Part shown: in pieces, positions 1 through 12,200 of the stretch | How the letters are laid out: each line of letters begins with the position of its first letter | How positions within the stretch are numbered: position 1 is the first letter of the stretch | The notes under the pieces: model-generated | What the model was told of the DNA's origin: nothing | Databases searched by the model: none | The model's input: the letters and a program-made list of their open reading frames with translations, nothing else | Source of the DNA: Bombyx mori | Lineage: Eukaryota; Arthropoda; Insecta; Lepidoptera; Bombycidae | Direction: 5' to 3' | Assembly (NCBI RefSeq): GCF_030269925.1 | Contig: NC_085110.1 | Location: 9,238,001-9,302,000 of the forward strand | DNA length: 64,000 bases | Translations under genes and position numbers: made by a program

Positions 1-108
1 TTTCTAGATCACAACCCTTGCATGAATATTAAGGTTATTTGCGGTGCCATAATAAATTGCAGCTGCCTACTATATCTAAATTGAAAGTATTCATTAGCTT
101 AAAAAGTC

Positions 109-340
109 TTAAACATCTTGACTGGAGCAGTTATGAGCGTCGAAAATTCGCGGTGGCACGTCTTCGTAAGGTACAACACGAGCAGCTGCCAATTCTTTAG
201 CTACCCTCTCTGTTGCGCCCATTACCCGGAGTAGATTCAGTCCGGCAAGCTTACGAAGATCTTCTATGCTCCAGCCTGCCTCCATCAGCTCGGCAAATAA
301 CAATGGATAGGATGATACATCTTCCAGACCTTGTGGTGTA
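109..340 (-). CDS. Dipeptidase terminal coding exon 9
   Basis: The acceptor is ATATTTTCAG and the stop TAA at 111-109. It encodes [18 protein letters not shown] and the family's C-terminal G-x-N-L-L-R-V-M. About 35 polar residues follow with no hydrophobic stretch, which argues against a GPI-attachment signal. I see no AATAAA in the remaining 108 bases, so the transcript end is outside the window. Confidence 0.94.
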
Positions 341-3160
341 CTGAAAATATTATAGTTTGATTTTAAATAACAATTTAATTGAAGATTATTTTATTTTAGT
401 ATTTTAAACGGACACCTTAACATTAAAAGAAGAATTGATATTGTCTCAAAAGGCACTCAGATGATCGTGTCTGAACTCAATTTTGGAGATCTTCTTACCA
501 GATTGGCGAAGGATGGGAACGTTTTTTGATTTTTGTGGATTTGCATGGATACACGAAAAGTTTTTGGCACAGCTTAAACTTTTTGACGGACATCAACCTA
601 CTTAACTCTTTTTTTTTGTGTCAATCTAAGGTTTCATAAGATTATATAAAAATCACATTTTTAATCACGTGTTAAAATCATGTTAATTTCTCAATTTTAT
701 CAGTAAATAATCAGGAAGTCAATAAATAATCTGTTTTTAGATATTTGTACAATAGGCATATTAAGCGTGCTGATAATGGCCACGCCATTAGTAAAGGCTT
801 GTGAGTTGAGATCAACGAACAGGGACTCACTAATTAATCCCATCGTACCCGGCGCCAAGGCCGACGCTGTCCACACCGGCCACGTTCCGTATATGATTTA
901 TGTGAGCTGAAAAAAACTTCATTAAAAAACTCTTGTTATCATTGAACAAAAAAAAATTAAAAAAGTTCCTAGTTTTTATATTAAATATAATAATAACTTG
1001 TTAATCTAATAAACTTTAAATATTACGTATTAAGTACTTAATAAAGGATAAGTTGTTTGATTTGTTTCTCTTTTTTTCAATTTAAGATTCCGTTAATCGG
1101 AAAACACACATAGAAACATATGTTCATGTATTGATAAAACAAAAATTCATACCCGAATGATTAACTCTGAATATTGGATTTGTTTTGAAAATGATAGACA
1201 TAAATTCCATTAAAACTCACCAATCGCATCTTGAACGGTTGCTGTTTCCTTACAAGTCAGGAATGAAGTATAAAAATTCACCATTATGAGTCCTTTGTTG
1301 GCAGCTAACATTCTCAGTATTGTGTCAGGAACGTTACGAGTAACGTTGCAAAGAGCTCGTGCAGAAGAGTGAGAAAAAAGCACTGGTGCTCGTGAGACAG
1401 CCAGAGCATCACGCATAGTTCGCTCTGACACGTGAGATAAATCCACTAGCATTCCCAATCTGTTCATTTCCTTTATTACTACCTAAAAATTAAGAGACGA
1501 TGAAACGCAAGAACCATAAATCGATATGATGCGAAGAAACAACATTATTCCTGAAATAAACCCATGTGTGTTATAACTTTCTCGGATATTAAGATTTTAA
1601 ACTATATGCCTAATATAGTAGATAGAATACAGTGATGCTAACTCCGGGGTTTTCCCCCCAAATTTAGGGGGAAAAAATCTATACCGGGCATTTTTTAGGA
1701 GGTGAAATTTTTTGGGGATATTTTTATGGATAAAATTTTATTTGTATTTTTTAAAAATTTTCTACGTACATCAACAAAAATTTCATAATGTGATGAAATT
1801 AAAGAAAAATACTTAAAAATACTAAATAACTATTGTTTCCGTCGTTGGGGAGTTTTGTTTTGAATTTAGTGGTTTTTGAAATTGCTTTAGGGGGAAAGTT
1901 TTCAAACAGTTGGCGACACTGATAGAATAATATACCCAAATAAATTCAATATTTTAATTTTGTAATAAATTAATCTTCATAGTTTAAGTTTCGGTATTTT
2001 TGTTTTATATTCGTTCACGCGTTTGTTAACCGATTAAGTTGAAGCTTCATACAGTGATATTCTTGCACTTCAGGGTAGTTTTTTGATATAGCACCAATTT
2101 TATTGATAGTAGGACGTCTTGTGAGTCTGCACGGGTAGGTACCACCACCCTGTCTATTTCTGCCGTGAAACAGTAATGGATTTCGATTTGATAGGTGGGA
2201 CAACCGTACTGTTAAAACTGAGACCTTAGAACTCATGTCTTCAGATGAGTGGCAGTATTTATGTTGTAGATGTTAGATATATCCTCCGTAACCACTTAAC
2301 GGTGGCCCGTGAGCTCGTCCAACCATCTAAGTAATAAAAAAACATCAACGTATGTAATTTGCTGCAAGTATTGTATGTATTACATTTAGTGATAGCTACA
2401 GCAAAGCATACGCGCTTTTCACGTCGGTACATATCGTCATCATCATCATCATCAACAGCCCACAGTCGTCCACTGCTGGACATAGGCCTCTCCCAATCTA
2501 CACGGTACATATATATGTATGTATATTGTTACTGTTGTAAAGGTTTTGTATTGGCATACTGTAGCCTCAAAATAAGATCGGCGAATCTAAGTCAGTAGTA
2601 TGATTTATTTTACATTATTTATTAAGTATTACCGGTATATTTTTGGTGACGGAATGTTTTTTATTGCGTCTTTATTCATTAATTTTTAATTTATTTTACA
2701 AAATAATTGTTGTTATAAATATATGCTATTGGCTATATTATAACATTATCAATTATAATAATAATAATGATGTTCTTCAATCATGCAATACATACTTATT
2801 TGATTTATTGAAACTGCACGCGCTACCAGATTTGCGCTGATGATAAGACTATACAAAGTAACGTAATTTACATTTTAATACATTAGTTATTTGTACTATT
2901 ATTGATCGAAGTTATTTGAAGTATTGGCGATCGAATAAAGTATTTCATTAAAACATAAATTTTAAAAACAAAAACTGAATAAACCCTTTTGTTGTTCGAT
3001 TATTGGCCACGAACTATTGTTCTGCTGCTGAAGTATAAGTTTGCGTATTAATTGCCAACTTCTTCAGACATTTGAGAGTAGTGAATTGAGAACTGTGGTC
3101 TACAAATTCTGAACGCGACAAATTGTATTAATTAGCCTTAAAGTTTGAATGGTGTCTGCC

Positions 3161-3244
<84 letters not shown>

Positions 3245-6200
3245 TCAGGAGGAAATCGCCGGACTCCCACCCTCCACTGGGGATGGAGGGTGGGGCATGT
3301 CGGAGTCGAACCGACTAAAACCTCCTGTCGCTCAACAACCAACGTCCAACCCTCGCATGAGACAGAACTCATGAAAAGGCAAGGGGAGGAGAGTGAAGCG
3401 TTTAGTGCGGAGCACATCTCTCCCATCACCCTCCCCCTCGGGACGCCGGGCCAGCGATCGTCGGCGCCACGACCACCAGCCCTCTCGGTCGGCAGGCTGT
3501 CCGAAGCCCGCCTAGATGGCGCCGGTTTGAATAGGTTATCCTACGAAATACCCCGCTGGGTCAGAACCAGCGTGGGTCGAGGATAGCCGGCCTTCCATCA
3601 CCCGGATGCTCTTGCGTAAAACGCGTGCAGAGCAGCTTGCACGTCGTCTTCTTAGGCCCCCTTCGCCGGGCCCCAGACCGACATATGAGGGGGACCCGAA
3701 ACACTTAGAGGGCCAGGGCTAGGGCGAGATCCGCCTCCCTGGCCCCCGCTCGACGGCGGCGGGCTTGTGCGTCTCTCACGCGCCCCGCCGCCTCCTTCTG
3801 CGAGATGGTGCACTCGCAGAAGTCGAGCATCGCCTTCCACGACTCGTCGTTGCCGAGCATCGATGCCACAACACTCGGCAACGACAAGTCGTTTCCTATT
3901 TTTGCGACAAGGACACGGCGCCACCCCTCCCATGCGGGGCAGGCAATGAGCGTGTGCTCCGCCGTGTCCAAGTCGCAACCACAATGGTAACACTCTGCCG
4001 TCGGCTCGGCTCCGATCCGGTGCAGGAACTCACCGAAGCAACCATGCCCAGTGAGCACCTGCGTGAGCCGGAAAGTGAGGCGTCCTCTGTCACGATTCAC
4101 CCAATCCACAAGAATCGGGCGAATCGCCTCGACGGTCCTACGACCAGCCGAAGGATCGGCCAGCCGCCTGGACCATGACTCCAGCACGGACCGCCGAGAT
4201 TGGGCCCTCCGCGCTCTGACCACACTGGGGCTGGGACGCGCCACGCCCCGGGCACGAAGGTTAGCCCGCCACTGGTAGTCAGCGGCGAGCGCCTCCGCCT
4301 CCAGGACCCAAGGCGGCGTCCCAGCCAGTACACACGCCGCCTCAAAAGAGATGGTGCGATAACCACGGATGACCCTGACCGCGATGGTGCGTTGCGGCCG
4401 TTGCAGCAACTTCGCTACCCCCACGGCCAGGGACTGGCCCCACACGGGTGCCCCGTATAAGGCCATTGACCGCACCACCCCCGTATAGAGACGGCGCGTC
4501 ACCTGGTCAGGCCCCCCGATGTTGGGAAGAAGCCGGCTTAACGCGCCGGCCACCCCCAACAAACGAGGGACTAGGTGCTGAAAGTGAGCACGGAAGGTCC
4601 AACGACTGTCCAGAATGAGGCCGAGGTACTTTAACTGCACCCCGACCCCGATCCGGACGCCTCCAACCACGATATGGGCATCGACAGGTGGCACTCTCCG
4701 GGGCCTGTGGAACCACATGGCCTCGGATTTACTGAGCGCCACGTCGAGGCCCAATCTCCTGATTTTGCCGACGACATGCGCTACCCCAGCGGTGGCAAGA
4801 CGAGCAGACTCAGCAAAGCTCCCTCCCCGGGCCACGACCAGCGTGTCGTCTGCGTAACATATTACGCTTAGGCCCGGGAGGAGGGCACCCCTCAGCACCC
4901 AGTCATACCCGATATTCCACAAAAGAGGGCCGAGTACCGACCCCTGTGGAACACCGCGCACGACCGGGAACCGATGTACGACCCCACCGTGTCCGGTACA
5001 CGTGACCGATCTGTCCTCCAAGTAGGAGCCGACCAGCCGGCGAAGGTAGAGGGGCACTCCGTGTCTTTCCAGCGCCCCCCCTATCACGGACCAGGGCAGG
5101 GTGTTAAACGCATTGGCGATGTCGAGCGACACCGCCAAGGCCACCCCACCCCCACAGACGGCCTCCTCCGAGAGGGCCCGCACGCGAAGGATCGCGTCCA
5201 CCGTTGAGCGGCCCACTCGGAAGCCATACTGCTCCGCCGATAGATCGGGTCCCACCCCGATCAGATGCTGGATGATGCGGGCTGCCAGAATGCGTTCCAG
5301 CAGTTTGCCCACCTCATCCAACAACACGATGGGACGGTACCCGGCGGCAGTATCCGCCGGGCGCCCCTCCTTTCTCAACAGCACAAGTCTGCCCATCCTC
5401 CACGATGAAGGAAACCGTCCCGACTCGAGGCAGGAGTTATAAAGCCTCAAGAGTCGGTCCTCTAGGGCACCAAGAGCCAAGGCCCAAACCCGGCCATGGA
5501 TGCCGTCCGGGCCAGGTGCAGTGTCCTTTGCGCACATTTTGCGTACTGCCACACGGAGCTCCGCCCCTGTTATATGGGGCACCTCAGCAGGGGCGACGCC
5601 GTCGTACTCCGGCGGCGCGCCCATAGCGGGAGCGACAAATCCCCCCTGCTCCTGCGGGAACAGTGCCGAGACGATGTCCCGCAGCTGCTGAGGCTGGAGA
5701 CGCTCCGTGATTGGGGGGGCCCATGGGCGCATTTTATTGCGCACCATGTGATAGGGTCGCCCCCACGGATCCTCATCCAGCGTCTCCAGGAGACTCTCCA
5801 TGTGTTGGTCCTTGGCTCTTCTGATGGCCAGCTGCAACGCCCTCTGTGCGACGCGAAATGCGCCGTACAGCTGGGCCTCTACCACCGCGAACGCCACCGG
5901 ATCGTTGCGCCGCGGCAGGCGACGGCGGCGATGCCTCGCGCACTGGCGCCTCGCCCGAACGCACTCCACGCGGAGTTGCGCGATTTCGGGCGACCACCAG
6001 TACACTTGGCGATTGGGAGGTCGAGGGCTAATCCGGGGCATCGACACGTCACAGATGCGACGCATCGTGTCCCGGAACCACCCCGCTTCGTCCTCGACCT
6101 CAACTGGGTGTGGACGCATGGGCGCCCACGCCGCCACCGTAGAGGCTTCCATCAGGAGCTCCTTATTCAGGCGCTTCAGTGCCCACTTGGGGAGTGACCG

Positions 6201-9200
6201 GGACGCACCACGGGGGTGGTCCCCGTGGACGTCCGCGACTGCGGAGCGGGCGGAGAGATCAAACCGAATATATCGGTGATCTGACAGTGTCTCCGCCCCC
6301 TCCAAAACTCTCCAGTCGCGGATACGACGTGCGATGGCCGGGCTTGCGAACGTAACGTCCACAATAGACTCGCCCTGCCACCGCACGCACGTCGCAACCG
6401 ACCCTCTATTCAACAAATAGAGGCCGGTCACGTTCGCCCACCTCTCCAACAGCCTACCACGAGCGTCCGAGCGGGGGGAGCCCCATGCGACAGACTTCGC
6501 GTTGAGGTCCCCCGCAAGAATCACTGGACGAGGAGCGAGGCGGCGAGCAATCGCCCCGATCCCGCCCAGGAAATGCCCGAACTCGACAGTAGGCCTATTC
6601 GGAGAGAAGTACGCCCCGATCACGACGGTCCCTTCCAGCTGTACCGCGACGAACCCTTGGCCCTTGGTCACCATCGCCAAGGGGGGGAATGCCGCTTAAC
6701 AGGTTTTGAAGTTGGCATGGATCGTGATTTATTTGTTTTGTTTACCTTTTGTAGAACCAATTTCAATTTATTTTCAGTTTATTAGCGAGCAATTAATTTT
6801 TTACATTTGGTGCAATGTCCGTGCATTGGATTTAAAAAATCCTTTGTAGAAAATGATTCTTGAAGAATATGAATCTCCTGTCTCACCTGTCTCATATGTG
6901 CACGCAATGAGTGGTTTTAACAAAAGAAAGTATTTAGGAAAGTATCGTTGTTGATAAACAAAGAAGTGGCGGGCTCGACGAGCTGTAGTTGGAGTTCGTA
7001 CAAAGCGAGATATTGCGGCGTGTACATCACATACTATGTACAGCACTCGGCATGTTTATGATTATGGTGCACTCACTCTACTCGAGACGTCTCAATCTTA
7101 ACGTTTAAGTACTTGCTCGATGTGTACAACTACGCTTTATATTTGTAGTTTGCACAAAACGAGAGCTGCCTTTTTGTGAGGTTTTTTTATGGTTCGTAAC
7201 AATTGCATAAATAATCTATATTTATAAATTTTATAAATAGGCAAGAAAGTTCAGTGTCTTTCTGCTCTATTTGTTTTTTTTTTTTTCGTTAGGAGCTGTT
7301 ATCGACAATCAATTAATAACAAAATGGAAACTGTTTTTTCATCTTTAAGTGAAACACGTTTCAAAACCATCAGCAGCCCACAGACTATATCCATAACGAA
7401 TAACAATTTAACACGTCAGAAGCATCTAAATCTTGTGGATTCAGTGGTTATGGTCGTATTCGATACTGGTGGGATAATGAGTGAACATGAGAAACAGGTA
7501 GTAATGCTGAGGATTCCGGTCGCGAAAGTTAAGAAACCCGTGAATATATATGCATTCTTATATGTTAAACATATATATGCGACCATATAAGCCATACCGC
7601 TGCATCAAACTTTTTATTTCATAAAGATCAACTGTTCGCAATGTAAGACAAATAAAATCAACTGGCATTCGGTGTCACCGCCACTCCCTTATCACGCACA
7701 GTAAATTGTAATTCGAAACGAACTAGAGAGCTCATTATGATTGGTTTATTTACATTTTTCTAATTAGTCTAAATGTTTACACAGGTTTGCTCAATTAAAC
7801 AGGATATTGTTTGATGTTTACACAATTAAGAGACCATGTTTACAATTCACAATTCATGTGTTTATGTTGGGTACCCCGGAATATAGGTCATGTTTATTAT
7901 TTTTATCTCTGCTTATTAACATCTATTCCTAATTCTATTCTAATTCATTAATTTGAACCGGTGCATATGTTTATGATTTTAGTACATTTAGAAAACAAAA
8001 AAAAACTATTCGTTTTATTCGGAAGCTTACTCAATTCAGCTTTTTTATGATTGATGGATTACTGGTGGCCCAGAGGTATTTCAATATTCCAGTTTCACAA
8101 GGACAGGTGGGCGAGCAAGGGCTCAGCCAGAAGAGGGGGATTTGCTAACAGCTACTCGAGCGCCTACAAGAGAGATCTAACAACTCAAGAGTGGCTGTTT
8201 CGCGAATGAATCTACTACCGGATCGGAATCGCGACCCGCTGAGAAGGTCCGGCGAGAAACTCAACTTTAGGCTAGGTTAGAACTTTTTGCCGAGTTCGAC
8301 GAGTACGATTACTGTCGCGGACTGCTTTTATATGTGGGCGGAATGTCATGTATGCATCCAGGGTGACACCTAGGTACTTGACCTTCCTGGTCCAGGGTAT
8401 GAATTGGCCGAAGAGGGTGATCGGGGGTGTGAGATTCCTCCTTCTAATCCGGGAGGAAATCCGTGTGGAGTCAATTCAGCTGCTAAAATCTGAAATTAAA
8501 TTTGTTCCATAATTAATCTCTAGAATCGAAGCACATACCTTTCCAAAAGCCGTGAGTCCTCCCCGGGGCGATGGTTCAACTCTGTCAGCAGAAGCGCACT
8601 CAGCCCAGGGCGTGTCACAAGTAGAGGTCAATGTCAAGTAACGAACGCCGACCTGGTACAGTGTTCTTAGCACCCCAAGAGAACTGCCAATAGCGTGACC
8701 GCCTTCGACACCAATCAACGAGCATACACGATGATTAGCGTGCGCTATTTTAATATCTGTTCCAAAAATGAAATCTGAATTTTAATAATCGAATAAACTA
8801 AAAAAAATTAAAACACTTCGTGATGGTTGTTTGATTATTCATCTCTATGAATAATCAAACAACAATAATTGAACATCTCTATGTTCAATTATTGTAAGAT
8901 TTTACATATGATTTTCGAAATTTTATGTACAATAATCACTGTGCTCAAAACAGTAATTTCCGATTTATAAAAGTATATTTTTCAAAATAAATACATTGAT
9001 TGAATTGCTTTATTGGCTAATGTAATGTTTCTTCAGGCTTAAATGTGGAACACTGGAGGCTTATTAACTGTTTTATTATCTGCGAAAGTGCACAAATGTG
9101 GGAAAATTAAACAAGGCTGCGGAACGTAACTTCTCGGGATCCTCCAAAAAGTCCACTGAAAAAGTCTCAATAAATGACCACCATTTTACTGAGATTTTAA

Positions 9201-12200
9201 TTCATCACATATATTATCATCTCATTTGTAAATTTAATTCATTTTTAATAATTTATGTTATGTCGCAATTAGTCTCCTTCGTTTTTTATTATTCATAAAC
9301 TGTAAATGATAAAAATGGCGAATTATACAAATCTTATTGCTTGACGCTGGTTAATGCACAAGCCGTGCCGGAGCCAAAAAATAAAGAAAAAGAAGAAACT
9401 TAACGTGGGCTTTTTGGCGGGAATGTGAGAAACATAGTTATATTATATGAACTGTTTTATTTTGTTCATTTAGTATTTACTACTTCAATCTTAAACGTGT
9501 ACTAATGGTGGTTTAAACGTGTGCTATTTTATATTATTTTATTTCATCTCGTATCATTACGTTTTATCCGAATTGATTACAATTTTAGATAAATCAACTT
9601 CACCTCATTCCAAAACCTATCACGTTTCATTTAACAGGTTAAGTATGTATTTTAATATAATTATTCAATATATTATAATATTATTTGTTTTTCTATAAAG
9701 TCTACACTAGCAACTATGGCATCACAAAAAGCCGATTGCCACACTGAAAAGAAAAAGAAGAAATATTCCAATATGGATCAATCCGAAATTAAACACCGCG
9801 ATATATCGCATACAAAAACGTCTTAATATTTTCAGTCGTTGATTACCTTCGGCAGAAGTGCACATTGTAAGCTGAGGTTGATATTTTTCAGTGAGTCGCT
9901 GGATGAGGTCAATTTGCTCGAACGTCAGCTGCACGGCGTCGCGGTGTTGCGCATCGCAAGGCACGTACGCCGCCCAGAACTGACACACAATGTACATCTG
10001 ACGTGAACTTAGATTAAAAACACGCACGACTACCCACTTTTATTGAACTTCTTGTATCAGAATTTCCCGTGGAGCTTGCGTAACCCGTAAATAAAGTCAA
10101 CAGAAAACACTTTTAAGATTTAACTTTGTTTTTACTTTATACAGTTAAAATTTTTTATTTTTTTATTTTTATTGCTTAGACGAGTGGACGAGCTCACAGC
10201 CCACCTGGCGTTAAGTGGTTACTGGAGCCCATAGACATCTACAACGTAAATACGCCACCCATCTTGAAATATAAGTTCTAAGGTCTCAATTATAGTTACA
10301 ACGGTTGCCCCACCCTTCAAACTGAAACGCATTACTGCTTCACGGCAGAAATAGGCAGGGTGGTGGTATCTACCCGTGCGGACTCACAAGAGGCCCTACC
10401 ACCAGTAAAATATTTTGTTGTAACTAATTATCGTTTCATAAAAGTGTTTTAGATGTGGGAATCATGATATAAATTATAAGCTACCATGTATGGAAATACA
10501 AAACTTTTGAATTTAAAAAAATCCCACAGAAATCGCCACTCACCTTGAGACATGAGATCTAAGTTTCTATTGTACTGTTTAACACCTGTCTTACTCTTCA
10601 TGCCGGAACACATTATTGTAGTGGACCTAGACCTACCTACTTGCTCGGGCCTTAAAACTATTAAACTATTAAACACTATTAAAAAAATCATTTTAACGTT
10701 ATTATTTATTAGTTTCAAAATGTTTCGTGTCAAAAGGTGGGATATACACAATATGTAGATTAGCATCAATGCGTGTGCTCGGTTTAAATCAATAGTTTAA
10801 CCTCGTAATAATCAATTCAGTAAATTACAGAATTGCCTTACAATTAACGTCGCGTTGGCTTGATCACTTAGGTTTTATCCTATCATACAAATTATCACAT
10901 TATCATAATTATGTTCATAATATCGTATCGTTAAGTAAATAATATATTAAATTTATAAGTTAACCGTCAAAAAAAGATAAACAAATTAGAAATCATTATA
11001 AGTGAAAACGATTTTGGGAAATTAATGTTTGGTACCTGAGCAGCGACCCTGCCTTGTTTTAACCTCGGCAAATCAGTGTGGCTCCACGAGCTCGTCGCCC
11101 ATGGTGATATCGTCCTCAAGTCCTCATCAAACCTAAGACACAAAATGTTGAAAACGTGTTCACAAATGACTTCCACGATTAAAGAGTAAATACCGTGTAA
11201 TAAAAATCAAACCCGCAAAAAATATAATTTGCGTAATTACTGGGACTTAGAAATCATCTTTCGAGGTGGGTGGTGGCCTATGATGTTTATGAGCTCCGAT
11301 GACCACTTAAAAGCAGGTGGGCTATGAGCTCGTCCATCCACTTTAGCAATAAAAAAAAAGAAAATTTCGAATCTCTCAGATTTATTACAATAACCAGATC
11401 GAATTCAGTCCCGCAGGCGCTGCAAACGATTTGGCATCGTGCCAATGTGTCCATCAACATTAACCTATAGAAGGAAGTATTATTTGTACGATCAGTGGTA
11501 TAATTCTGAACTTACAATTCTTCCTATTATCCGTTGTATATAATAGCAATCGTTGTTATATAATGGAGATTGCCACTTCATATCTCAAGGTGGATGTCAG
11601 CATTTACGTAGGGTGTGGTCTGCTGGGACCGTTTCATATCAAGTTATCCGTGATTTTTACTGTCAAATTTGAGCATATGGACCACCGTACTAGCCGATAA
11701 ACGGAGTGAAGATAGCAAGAAACTACTATCATTTCGAACCTTAGGTTTAAGACTTTAAACTATAATTACAATTGAGACTTCGTACAATTGAGACCTCATG
11801 TCACAAGGAAGATGTTGTCATATTGCGATAAAAAGATTCAGTGAAACTTACGAAAAGTCTTTAATCTTGTTGTGTAGAAATTTTCTTATATTCCAAGGCA
11901 AGTCGTTGTGTCCGTCGATAAGAGGCGTATCGTGTAATAGTCTTTCGGCCAGTCGAAGTCTTTCATGCATCGGAGCGCCTGGAGGAGCTCTCAAAGCAAG
12001 AGGGCCTGCTACGCACGCGGTCCCGGCTACCAGTACTAAAACTGCTACGCAGCACCATCGACGGTGCCATATTGAAAAACCTGAGAAATACTCAAAGGTA
12101 AATTTAAAATAATAATTGATCTTCATATTGTTGTTTGTGGTTATGATATTGAAAAAGTGGACGAAGCGTACTCATCAACGTTGTATCGAATCGTAAATTT

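Noticed and set aside
3149..3586. Open frames with long Phe or Lys runs
   Set aside because: They are translations of the 82-base poly(A)/T tail and the 3' UTR of the R1-like LINE.
3765..6279. Several long plus-strand frames opposite the LINE ORF
   Set aside because: They are shadow frames of the GC-rich reverse transcriptase gene on the minus strand.
3130..6720. Possible target duplication around the R1-like LINE (CTTAAAGTTTGAATGG versus CTTAACAGGTTTTGAAGTTGG)
   Set aside because: The match needs several gaps and does not abut the element ends cleanly on both sides.
7324..7590. 88-codon plus-strand frame starting [10 protein letters not shown]
   Set aside because: It lies inside dipeptidase intron 6, has no recognisable domain or splice support, and its composition is that of the AT-rich flank.
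10449..10769. 106-codon minus-strand frame in dipeptidase intron 4
   Set aside because: It does not resemble the dipeptidase, and exons 4 and 5 join in phase without it.
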